Assembly: GCA_963809815.1 (NCBI GenBank)
Contig: CAWELM010000012.1
Coordinates: 489,968 to 553,967 of the forward strand
Direction of reading: 5' to 3'
Length of the DNA stretch: 64,000 bases
From: CAVVJA01 sp963809815
Lineage (GTDB): Bacteria; Actinomycetota; Actinomycetes; Mycobacteriales; Jatrophihabitantaceae
The position numbers and the translations under genes are program-made. The first letter of the stretch is position 1. Each line of letters starts with the position of its first letter. This document shows positions 49,369-57,053 of the stretch, piece after piece. The notes beneath the pieces were generated by a model that did no database searches, was not told the DNA's origin, and saw nothing but the letters and a program-made list of their open reading frames with translations.

Positions 49369-50781
49369 ATGGCCACTTCGGGGAATGACCATCGCCCGCC
49401 AGGGCAGCCGGCCTCGAGACATAGTCCGGCACACGCCTCCAGTTGGTCGCCGCGCTGGTTGCGGCGCCGATGGCGTGATCATCGCTTCTTCACCTCAGCA
49501 CTGATCACGTTGGCGGTGATCGCCACGGTATCCGGAGCTACGGTCGCCGCTCGGCCGGCGAGCGAAGCTATCGCAGCGTCCGGCGGATCGTTTGGATCGG
49601 TCGCGTCGGACCCGTCCGTCGCGACGGATCCGGATTGGCCGCCGAGCATGAGTCCCCTGACGTCCCCGACCTCGCCGTTCCCGACGAGCCCGGGGCGGTC
49701 CCTCGTGACGTTCCCGAACCAGACGATCGGCCCCGCCGTCGGCACGACCGATCCCGCGACAGTGTCAGTCCTGGCCGCCGGCGGCATTCCGGCCACGGCA
49801 CTCGACGCCTACCGGCGGGCGGCCGCGGCCGCCAACCCAGCCTGCGGAATCACCTGGCCGCTGCTCGCCGCTATCGGACGGGTGGAGTCGAATCACGGGC
49901 GATTTGCTGGCGCGACCTTGCACAGCGACGGCTCGTCCACCCCGCCGATCATTGGCATCCGGCTGGACGGGTCCCGCAGCGTCGTTGTCCGCGACACCGA
50001 CGGCGGGCGCCTCGACGGCGACCCCACCTACGACCACGCGGTCGGCCCGATGCAGTTCATCCCATCGACGTGGGCGGTCTACCGCGCCGACGGCAACGGC
50101 GACGGCCGGTACGACCCGTTCAACATCTATGACGCGGCCGCCGCCACCGCGACCTACCTCTGCCAGGCCGGCGGAAACCTGCGCACCGGCGTTGGTCAGC
50201 AGCGGGCGGTGTGGTCCTACAACCCGTCTACGACATATGTGTCCGAGGTGCTCGCTCTCGAGGCCGCGTATGCCGCGGGTGCCGGCATCGTGGTTCCAGT
50301 ACCGCCGGCGATAACTCAGCCGCTGCCGCCACCGGTCCTGCCGCCGGTGAACCCGGCGCCTCCGCTCGCGGCGAGCCCGTCGGCTCACGCCGCCGCGCCG
50401 CATGCATCAAGGAGTCCGACCGCTAAACCAACAGCGACCGCGCACTCGACCAGGAAACCACCGACGTCGTCGCCGCCGACGGGATCGGCGTCGTCCTCCT
50501 CATCGTCCTCGTCCGCCCCGTCGCCGGCGCCAGGGTCGTCATCGTCGTCGTCCTCGTCGTCGTCCTCGTCCGCCCCGCCGGCCTCGTCGGCACCGCCATC
50601 CTCGAGCGCCCCGGCGCCGTCGAGCTCGCCGCCGCCGGGTACGTGCTCCGCGACGCCTAGTCCGTCGCCAACTCCGACACCGTCGAGTGCCGATCCGTCG
50701 GCGACGGACACCGCCTCGCCGAGTGCGACGCCGAGCCCGAGTCCGACCACCACCCCATCGCCGGCGCCGAGCGGGTGCTAG
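49369..50781 (+). CDS. Secreted lytic transglycosylase with Ser-rich tail
   Basis: 470-aa exported protein. A membrane anchor or signal helix lies near residues 45-65 after a basic start. The catalytic SLT/MltB-like domain (about 150-310) has TWPLLAAIGRVESNHGRFAG with the catalytic Glu, and AVGPMQFIPSTWAVYRADGN. The last 140 residues are low-complexity: a Pro hinge, two Ser runs of 8 and 13, then Pro-Ser-Pro-Thr repeats, ending in a single C-terminal Cys. The tail probably spans or anchors in the wall. ATG 49369 is the best placed start before the basic segment. Confidence 0.83.
   Translation: MATSGNDHRPPGQPASRHSPAHASSWSPRWLRRRWRDHRFFTSALITLAVIATVSGATVAARPASEAIAASGGSFGSVASDPSVATDPDWPPSMSPLTSPTSPFPTSPGRSLVTFPNQTIGPAVGTTDPATVSVLAAGGIPATALDAYRRAAAAANPACGITWPLLAAIGRVESNHGRFAGATLHSDGSSTPPIIGIRLDGSRSVVVRDTDGGRLDGDPTYDHAVGPMQFIPSTWAVYRADGNGDGRYDPFNIYDAAAATATYLCQAGGNLRTGVGQQRAVWSYNPSTTYVSEVLALEAAYAAGAGIVVPVPPAITQPLPPPVLPPVNPAPPLAASPSAHAAAPHASRSPTAKPTATAHSTRKPPTSSPPTGSASSSSSSSSAPSPAPGSSSSSSSSSSSSAPPASSAPPSSSAPAPSSSPPPGTCSATPSPSPTPTPSSADPSATDTASPSATPSPSPTTTPSPAPSGC
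50488..50570 (+). repeat. Ser-encoding trinucleotide low-complexity tracts
   Basis: Runs of TCG/TCC/TCA/TCT-type codons encode Ser8 and Ser13 inside the lytic transglycosylase tail, separated by a Pro-rich break. The TCGTCC-like repeats are prone to slippage, so length could vary between strains. Confidence 0.7.
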
Positions 50782-51164
50782 CCCGTAGCGCTGTGGCCGT
50801 CCTGTGAGGTAGGGACACCCGTCTGCCCGGTCGCCTTGCGATGCGCCGTCCAGTCCCGCATCCGCTGTGGATAACCGACCACGCCGACGTCGTAGAGCGG
50901 CACCCCGTGCTTCCGGGCGAATCGCCGCGCCGCATCAGCGCCCTGGACGCGGCGGCGGGTCCATTCACCGGTCGCGGCAACGAGTACGACCGTGGTCTCG
51001 GTGACGGTGGTGCGTGGCTCGAGGTAGGCCTCGACTCCGGCTCGCGACTTGACGAAGTTCGCGAGGTGTTCCTCGTCGGCCGCGTTCCCGGTGCGCAGCC
51101 GGCCCGGTCGCGCCTTCCCTCCGAACAGTGCCACCCGAACTCCTCCTGCCGCCGTCTCGTCCAT
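50778..51164 (-). CDS. Conserved hypothetical protein, oxidoreductase-annotated family
   Basis: 128-aa protein with a clear conserved middle: LANFVKSRAGVEAYLEPRT, TTVVLVAATGEWTRRRV, then ARKHGVPLYDVGVVGYPQRMRDW. The alternating strand-helix pattern suggests a compact alpha-beta domain. It is often annotated as an oxidoreductase in actinobacteria, but no cofactor motif is visible, so I give no function. ATG at 51164. Its stop shares CTAG with the convergent lytic transglycosylase gene. The lpd gene is divergent, 91 bp away. Confidence 0.7.
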   Translation of the reverse strand: MDETAAGGVRVALFGGKARPGRLRTGNAADEEHLANFVKSRAGVEAYLEPRTTVTETTVVLVAATGEWTRRRVQGADAARRFARKHGVPLYDVGVVGYPQRMRDWTAHRKATGQTGVPTSQDGHSATG

Positions 51165-51255
51165 GATGGCATCGGCCGGGACTGCCCTGCGAAATCAAAG
51201 CGCCAAGTGCCAAAATGGATCGGCGAACTCATCTACCACGCACAGGAGTCTCTTC

Positions 51256-52635
51256 GTGGCCGAGCACCAAGCCGATGTTGTCATTCTCGGAGGCGGGAGC
51301 GGCGGTTACGCCGCCGCGCTTCGAGCAGCCGAACTCAACAAGTCGGTCATCCTTGTCGAAAAGGACAAGGTCGGCGGGACCTGCCTACACCGCGGCTGCA
51401 TCCCGACCAAGGCCTTGCTTCATGCCGGCGAGGTGGCTGACCTCGCCCGGGAGAGCGAGCAGTTCGGGGTGCAGGCCTCCCTGAACGGCATCGACATGGC
51501 CGGCGTCAACACCTACAAGGACGGCGTCGTCACCCGGCTGTACCGCGGACTCCAGGGCCTCATCAAGAGTCGAAACATCACCGTGGTTGAAGGCGAAGGA
51601 CGCCTCGTGGGCCCGCGCACGGTTGCGGTAGGAAGTGACTCCTACACCGGCACTGACCTGATCCTCGCGAGCGGGTCGTACTCCCGCTCCCTGCCCGGCC
51701 TGACGATCGACGGGGAGCGAGTACTCACGAGCGACCACGCCCTGGAACTCGACCGGGTTCCCGGCTCGGTCATAGTCCTCGGCGGCGGCGTCATCGGTTG
51801 TGAGTTCGCCAGCATCTGGAAGTCGTTTGGTTCCGAAGTGACGATCGTCGAGGCGCTGCCACACCTGGTGCCCCTCGAGGACGAGGCCAGCTCCAAGCTG
51901 CTGGAGCGGGCCTTCCGCCGTCGCAAGATCAACTTTAAGCTGAACGCCCGCTTCGAGAGCGTGGAACACACCTCTTCCGGCGTCCGGGTGCTGCTCGAGG
52001 GCGGCGAGACGCTCGAAGCCGAACTCCTGCTGGTCGCGGTCGGCCGGGGTCCGACTTCCGACGGCCTCGGCTACGAAGAGTACGGCGTGAAGCTCGATCG
52101 CGGGTTCGTCGTCGTGGACGAGTTCTGCCGGACCAGCGCTCCCGGAGTGCGGGCAGTCGGCGACCTCCTGCCGACGCTCCAGCTCGCGCACCTCGGCTTC
52201 CAGGAGGGCATCCTGGTGGCCGAGCACATTGCCGGTGTTCCGGTCGTCCCGATCGACTACGCGGGCGTCCCGCGCATCACCTACTCCGACCCCGAAGTGG
52301 CGTCCGTCGGGCTGACCGAGGCGCAGGCCGCCGAACGCCTCGGCGCCGACAAGATCACCACATTGACGTACGACCTCGGCGGCAACGGCAAGAGCCAGAT
52401 CCTCAAGACGCAGGGCGCCGTCAAGCTCGTGGCCGAGAAGGACGGCCCGGTACTCGGCGTACATATGGTCGGCGCCCGGGTCGGCGAGCTCGTCGCCGAG
52501 GCGCAGCTGATCTACAACTGGGAAGCGGTGCCGATCGAGGTCGCTGCGCTCATCCACCCGCACCCGACCCAGTCCGAGGCGATCGGCGAGGCGCACCTCG
52601 CGTTGGCGGGCAAGCCGCTGCACGTCCACAGCTGA
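51256..52635 (+). CDS. lpdA: Dihydrolipoyl dehydrogenase (E3)
   Basis: 459-aa flavoprotein disulfide reductase, the E3 of 2-oxoacid dehydrogenase and glycine cleavage complexes. FAD motif VVILGGGSGGYAAALRA, redox pair GGTCLHRGCIPTKALLH, NAD motif VIVLGGGVIGCEFAS and the C-terminal HPHPTQSEAIGE with the catalytic His and Glu. GTG 51256 is set by CAGGAG seven bases upstream. The E2 gene follows after 35 bp, so the two are co-transcribed. Confidence 0.94.
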   Translation: MAEHQADVVILGGGSGGYAAALRAAELNKSVILVEKDKVGGTCLHRGCIPTKALLHAGEVADLARESEQFGVQASLNGIDMAGVNTYKDGVVTRLYRGLQGLIKSRNITVVEGEGRLVGPRTVAVGSDSYTGTDLILASGSYSRSLPGLTIDGERVLTSDHALELDRVPGSVIVLGGGVIGCEFASIWKSFGSEVTIVEALPHLVPLEDEASSKLLERAFRRRKINFKLNARFESVEHTSSGVRVLLEGGETLEAELLLVAVGRGPTSDGLGYEEYGVKLDRGFVVVDEFCRTSAPGVRAVGDLLPTLQLAHLGFQEGILVAEHIAGVPVVPIDYAGVPRITYSDPEVASVGLTEAQAAERLGADKITTLTYDLGGNGKSQILKTQGAVKLVAEKDGPVLGVHMVGARVGELVAEAQLIYNWEAVPIEVAALIHPHPTQSEAIGEAHLALAGKPLHVHS

Positions 52636-52670
52636 CCCCATCCGGCCCATCCAAAGGAGTCGTTGTATCC

Positions 52671-54284
52671 ATGTCGGTCTCCGTGACCATGCCGCGCCTC
52701 GGTGAGAGCGTCACCGAAGGCACCGTGACTCGCTGGCTGAAACACGAAGGAGACCATGTGGAGGCCGACGAGCCTTTGCTGGAGGTCTCCACAGACAAGG
52801 TCGACACCGAGGTGCCCTCCCCGGCCTCGGGCGTGCTGACCTCGATCAAGGTTCAGGAGGACGAGACCGTCGATATCGGCGTCGAGCTCGCCGTCATCGG
52901 CGATGCGGCCGGAGCGGATTCGTCGGAGCCGACGGTCGAGGAGCGTCCCACGGAACCCGAGCCGGAACGCGCCGCGGCGCCACCGCCGGCCGAACCCGAC
53001 CGAGCGCCGGCCGCTGCGGCCGAGCCCGACCGAGCGCCGGCCGCCGAAGCCGAGCCGGAACCCGCGGCACCAGCGCCAGCGGAGGCAGAGGTCGCCGCCC
53101 AGCCGCAGATGGAGACGACCGCACCGCCCGCACAAGCGCCTTCGCCCGCACAAGCCCCGCCGCCGGCTCAGGCGCCACCACCCGCGCAAGCCCCGCCGGC
53201 CGCGCAAGCCCCGCCGGCCGCGCAAGCCCCGCCGCCCGCGCAGGCGCCCGCGCCCCTGTCGGCCTCGGCAGCGCCCGAGGCCGAGGCGGACGACGAAGAG
53301 GTCGCCGGCACGTACGTCACCCCGCTAGTCCGCCGGCTAGCGAGTGAGAACGGCGTCGACCTGTCCACCGTGACGGGAACCGGCGTGGGCGGTCGCATCC
53401 GCAAGTCCGACGTGATTGCTGCGGCCGAGCGGGCTGCGGAGGCCACCCGCGACGCGGAAGCAGCTGAACGCAGCCAGGCCGCCCAAGCGGCACGGACGGC
53501 GCCCGCTGGCGCCGGCGTAACGGCCCCGGTCGAGGAAAGCCGCGTCGCGGCCGTGGACGCCCGCGGTCGTGTGGAGAAGATGAGTCGGCGCCGGCAGCTC
53601 ATCGCCGCCCGCATGGTGGAATCCCTGCAGGTGTCCGCGCAGCTCACCACCGTCGTCGAGGTCGACGTCACGACGATCGCCCGGCTGCGCGAGCGCGCCA
53701 AGGCAGACTTCCAACGGCGGGAAGGCGTCAAGCTCACGTTCCTGCCGTTCTTCGCTGCCGCGTTGGTCGAGGCGCTCAAGGTCCACCCGGTGCTGAATTC
53801 CTCGATTGATCTAGAACAGAAGACGATCACCTATCACGGGGCCGAGCACCTCGGCATCGCCGTGGACACGGGGGCGGGCCTGACCGTGCCGGTGATCCAC
53901 AACGCCGGCGACTTGAACCTGGCCGGGCTCGCCCGCAAGATCGCGGACCTGGCCGAGCGCACCCGTAGCAACAAGATCAGTCCGGATGAGCTCGGCGGCG
54001 GCACGTTCACCCTGACCAACACCGGAAGCCGCGGGGCACTGTTCGACACGCCGATCATCAACCAGCCTCAAGTCGGCATTCTCGGAACCGGGACGGTCGT
54101 CAAACGGCCGGTTGTCATCAGCGACCCGAACCTGGGCGAGACGATCGCCGTCCGCTCGATGGTCTACCTGGCGCTGTCCTACGACCATCGCATCGTCGAC
54201 GGCGCCGACGCCGCGAGGTTCCTCGGCACCATCAAGGAGCGGCTCGAGGGAGGCAACTTCGAACGCGCCCTGGGGCTGAGCTGA
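52671..54284 (+). CDS. sucB: 2-oxoacid dehydrogenase E2 (dihydrolipoamide acyltransferase)
   Basis: 537-aa E2 enzyme. One lipoyl domain (residues 1-80) has the lipoylated Lys in EVSTDKVDTEVPSP. A long Ala/Pro/Glu linker includes seven PPAQAP-like repeats. A subunit-binding domain (YVTPLVRRLASENGVDL, about 210-245) and the catalytic domain (310-537) end in SYDHRIVDGADAARFLG (His and Asp of the active site). It could serve pyruvate or 2-oxoglutarate dehydrogenase; in M. tuberculosis the homologue DlaT (Rv2215) serves pyruvate dehydrogenase and peroxynitrite reductase. Here it follows lpd directly. ATG 52671 has AAGGAG upstream. Confidence 0.92.
   Translation: MSVSVTMPRLGESVTEGTVTRWLKHEGDHVEADEPLLEVSTDKVDTEVPSPASGVLTSIKVQEDETVDIGVELAVIGDAAGADSSEPTVEERPTEPEPERAAAPPPAEPDRAPAAAAEPDRAPAAEAEPEPAAPAPAEAEVAAQPQMETTAPPAQAPSPAQAPPPAQAPPPAQAPPAAQAPPAAQAPPPAQAPAPLSASAAPEAEADDEEVAGTYVTPLVRRLASENGVDLSTVTGTGVGGRIRKSDVIAAAERAAEATRDAEAAERSQAAQAARTAPAGAGVTAPVEESRVAAVDARGRVEKMSRRRQLIAARMVESLQVSAQLTTVVEVDVTTIARLRERAKADFQRREGVKLTFLPFFAAALVEALKVHPVLNSSIDLEQKTITYHGAEHLGIAVDTGAGLTVPVIHNAGDLNLAGLARKIADLAERTRSNKISPDELGGGTFTLTNTGSRGALFDTPIINQPQVGILGTGTVVKRPVVISDPNLGETIAVRSMVYLALSYDHRIVDGADAARFLGTIKERLEGGNFERALGLS
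53124..53253 (+). repeat. 18-bp tandem repeat encoding PPAQAP units
   Basis: About seven imperfect copies of an 18-bp unit encode PPAQAP variants in the E2 linker. Such Ala-Pro linkers give the lipoyl domain reach; the copy number may vary between strains. Confidence 0.75.
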
Positions 54285-54306
54285 CCGGCGGCGGCGTCCA
54301 CCGGGG

Positions 54307-55209
54307 ATGAAGGTTCTGCTTGCCGGCGCGTCCGGCCTGCTGGGTCACGCCTTGCGGCGCGGACTAGTTGCCAACGGCGACACGGTGCACGTGCTGGTAC
54401 GCCGGGAACCGCGGGACGACGTCGAGACGGAATGGCATCCGGAGCGCAGCGAGCTCGATCCATCCGTACTGCGCGACGTAGCTGCCGTGGTCTGCCTATC
54501 CGGAGTCAACCTCGGCCGTCGACGGTGGAACGACCAGGTCAAGCGCGACATCGTCGCGAGCCGCGTCCAGCCAGTTGCCACTCTGGCCCGGGCGCTCGCC
54601 GAAACACCGCACCGGCCGTCGGTGTACGTCACTGCCTCTGGCGCCGGGTGCTACGGCGACACCGGACGCCGAGTCATCGACGAGTCCGCGCCGTACGGCA
54701 ATACCTTCCTGGCCGGGGTATGCCGCCTCTGGGAAGGCGCTGCTGACCCGGCGGTGGCCGCCGGCGTGCGAGTGGTCCACCTGCGCAGCGGCCCGGTGCT
54801 GGCGCCGACCGGTGATCTCATGAAGCGTTTGAAGCCGATCATCTGGCTCGGCCTCGGCGGACCGCTGGGCTCCGGAGAGCAGTACCTCCCGTGGATCTCC
54901 CTCGCCGACCATGTCGCCGCGACCCGGTTCCTCTTGACGGCCGATGTGGCCGGCCCGGTGAACATGACGGGTCCGGATCCGGCCCGCAACGCCGAGGTCA
55001 TCGCCACCATGGCCCGCCTGATGCATCGGCCCGCGGTGCTACCCGTTCCCGCCTTCGCCATCAGGACGGTGCTGGGCGGTATGAGCGAGGAGATTCTCAT
55101 CGGCCAGCGCGCGATTCCGAAACGACTGTTGGAGGCTGGGTTCGCCTTCCAACATCCGACCCTGGAGGCGGCATTGCGCGCTGCGCTGTCCAACCAGTCA
55201 GCCGTTTAG
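54307..55209 (+). CDS. TIGR01777-family epimerase (SDR-type)
   Basis: 300-aa extended short-chain dehydrogenase-fold protein, counterpart of Rv2216. N-terminal nucleotide-binding VLLAGASGLLGHALRR, then CLSGVNLG and YVTASGAGCYGDTG (the Tyr-type site of SDRs is replaced by a family variant), and the domain of unknown function at the C terminus (VLGGMSEEILIGQRAIP). The substrate is unknown; E. coli YfcH belongs to the same family. ATG 54307 starts the Rossmann strand and lies 22 bp after the E2 stop, so it is probably in the lpd-sucB operon. Confidence 0.88.
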   Translation: MKVLLAGASGLLGHALRRGLVANGDTVHVLVRREPRDDVETEWHPERSELDPSVLRDVAAVVCLSGVNLGRRRWNDQVKRDIVASRVQPVATLARALAETPHRPSVYVTASGAGCYGDTGRRVIDESAPYGNTFLAGVCRLWEGAADPAVAAGVRVVHLRSGPVLAPTGDLMKRLKPIIWLGLGGPLGSGEQYLPWISLADHVAATRFLLTADVAGPVNMTGPDPARNAEVIATMARLMHRPAVLPVPAFAIRTVLGGMSEEILIGQRAIPKRLLEAGFAFQHPTLEAALRAALSNQSAV

Positions 55210-55221
55210 CTGGCTGGCGGG

Positions 55222-56910
55222 TCAGCCGGGTAGCTGGCCGGCGATTCGGTATTGCCCGGCGACCTGGGCGAGTTCAATACGCAGTCCGGTCGGCCCGGCG
55301 CCGGCCGCGTGACCACGGACGACACCAGTGCAGCGCAAGGTCGACGGCGCGAGCCGCGCCGTCGCCCGGATACTCCACCGTCCGGCCGACCGGCTTGACG
55401 CCTGAACGTTGCGGAACTCCGTATGAGCGCCCACCAACCCACATCCGACGGGTACGAGCCGTCGTAGCCGGACAGAATCCTCGTCCAACAAGGGCCCGGG
55501 ACCGTACACCCGGGCGAGTAAGCCCACGTCGCGGCGGGCAAAGGCTTGCTCGCGAAGGTCGTCCAGCCGGCGCAAGACATCGGCCGGCGAGGGCGAGTTA
55601 CTCGACTGCGGCGAAACACTCGGGGCGACTGTGGACTGGCGGGCAGCGTCCGGAGGCCGGCGGGCAGCGTCCGCAGGCCGGCGGGCAGCGTCCGCAGGCC
55701 GGCGGGCAGCGTCCGCTGGGCTGGGCCGACTGGACCACAGCCGCCCTCCGCCGAGCGCGATAGCGCCGACGACTAGGGCGATGATCCCGAGCCGGAACGA
55801 ACGTCGCACTGACGCTGCGGACGATGCCCGATCAAGAAACCGGCGGAAGCGTCCGGGCGGCGGCGGCAAGGTCGGCCGGGCCGATGCTCTGACCCGATGG
55901 GTTAGCGCGCCCTCGTGCCCCGGTGTCGCGGGGGGCGGCCCGGGACGGTCGAACGGCGGCCGGTCGGGATCGGGGACTGCCCTGCGACCCAACCGGCGCC
56001 GGGCCATCGCTCGATGCGCGCCCGGCGCTCGAGGGCTCGCCGACGCTCGACCGGCCGTAGCTCGGCCCGTCCCAGGCGTCGTCATGGCCCGGCGACCAGC
56101 ACTCAGCTCGACGGGCATGGGCACCGCGCTGTGCCGTAGATCAAGTGCGAACTCCGCCGCGGTACACCGCAGGTGTGGCTCAGCCACCAATGCCTGCTCG
56201 AGTACCGCGACTACCGGCGGGGGCAGTACGGCAAGCCGTTCCCGCAGGTGACCGAGATCCCCGGCCGCGGCATCGGCGAGGATTCCTGCCGGTGTCGTCC
56301 CGCGCCATACCGGCGAGCCGGTCAGGGCCCGCATGGCGATCGCGCCGAGCATGAAGACGTCGCTGCTCGGCCCTGGAACGAAACCGCGCGCGACGGCGGG
56401 GTCGATGTACTCCGGCGTACACCGAACGGCAACGGAGTCGCCGACGATCCGTGCCACGCCAAGATCGCCCAGCATCGGCAACCCGATCGACGTGAACAAG
56501 ATGTTCGCGGGCGTGACATCCCCGTGTAGCACGCCACGCTGATGCGCGTAGGCCAGCGCGGCACCGATTGGCGCCAGCGCCGTGACGACTTCGCCAACGG
56601 CGAGCCGGCTGCGCCGCGCGAGCATGTCGGCGAACGATCCCCCATCGGCGAGATCGAGCACCAGGACGGCGGCCTCCGGCGTGGGAATCACAGCGTGCAG
56701 GCGAACCAGGTGCGGGTGATCCAAGGCGGTCAGCAATGCCGCCTCGGTTCGCGCCGCGCGCAGCGCGTCCGGCTCAGTCAGCGCGACCCGTTTGAGGGCC
56801 ACCCGCTCGCCCGTCGCAGCGATGCGGGCAGCCCACACCTCACTTGAGTTACCCGATCCGAGCAGTTCACCGATCACGAAACCGGGGAGCTGCCATGTCG
56901 CACCGCCCAT
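55222..56910 (-). CDS. Ser/Thr protein kinase with variant catalytic loop
   Basis: 562-aa kinase. Gly loop LGSGNSSEVW, Lys in RVALKRV, catalytic loop HGDVTPANILF (Arg of HRD replaced by Gly, Asp and Asn kept), and DLG for DFG. A basic, disordered stretch precedes one membrane helix (about 400-418), after which a tandem RPADAAR repeat leads to an external domain of about 120 residues of unknown type. Activity is plausible because all metal ligands remain. ATG 56910 is eight bases from TAGCCT (leaderless); GTG 56916 is an alternative. It is convergent with the epimerase gene. Confidence 0.8.
   Translation of the reverse strand: MGGATWQLPGFVIGELLGSGNSSEVWAARIAATGERVALKRVALTEPDALRAARTEAALLTALDHPHLVRLHAVIPTPEAAVLVLDLADGGSFADMLARRSRLAVGEVVTALAPIGAALAYAHQRGVLHGDVTPANILFTSIGLPMLGDLGVARIVGDSVAVRCTPEYIDPAVARGFVPGPSSDVFMLGAIAMRALTGSPVWRGTTPAGILADAAAGDLGHLRERLAVLPPPVVAVLEQALVAEPHLRCTAAEFALDLRHSAVPMPVELSAGRRAMTTPGTGRATAGRASASPRAPGAHRAMARRRLGRRAVPDPDRPPFDRPGPPPATPGHEGALTHRVRASARPTLPPPPGRFRRFLDRASSAASVRRSFRLGIIALVVGAIALGGGRLWSSRPSPADAARRPADAARRPADAARRPPDAARQSTVAPSVSPQSSNSPSPADVLRRLDDLREQAFARRDVGLLARVYGPGPLLDEDSVRLRRLVPVGCGLVGAHTEFRNVQASSRSAGRWSIRATARLAPSTLRCTGVVRGHAAGAGPTGLRIELAQVAGQYRIAGQLPG
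55638..55716 (-). repeat. 21-bp tandem repeat in the kinase gene
   Basis: Three copies and a partial fourth of the 21-bp unit GGCGGGCAGCGTCCGCAGGC(C), at 55638, 55659, 55680 and 55701. On the coding strand it encodes repeated RPADAAR just outside the predicted membrane helix. The copies are nearly identical, suggesting recent slippage. Confidence 0.85.
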
Positions 56911-57053
56911 GGCCACGCAGGCTAGGCGCAGACGTCGCCGCCCGTCGCCCGTTATCCACAGGCTCCCCGAGGCCGGATGATCCTGGACGGGTCGACCCTA
57001 TTCGGCGATAAGCCCAAGATCATCGGCACGGGGTGAGGCGGGCCAGCACTGCT

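Noticed and set aside
55638..55716. Regular 21-bp repeats suggesting a CRISPR array
   Set aside because: The units are directly adjacent without spacers and encode RPADAAR inside a kinase gene.
55222..56910. Calling the variant kinase a pseudokinase
   Set aside because: The catalytic Asp, the following Asn, the DLG Asp and the ATP Lys are all present.
56917..57053. Gene or regulatory element between the kinase and the MMPL gene
   Set aside because: Apart from the kinase -10 box nothing stands out; the short frames lack ribosome sites.
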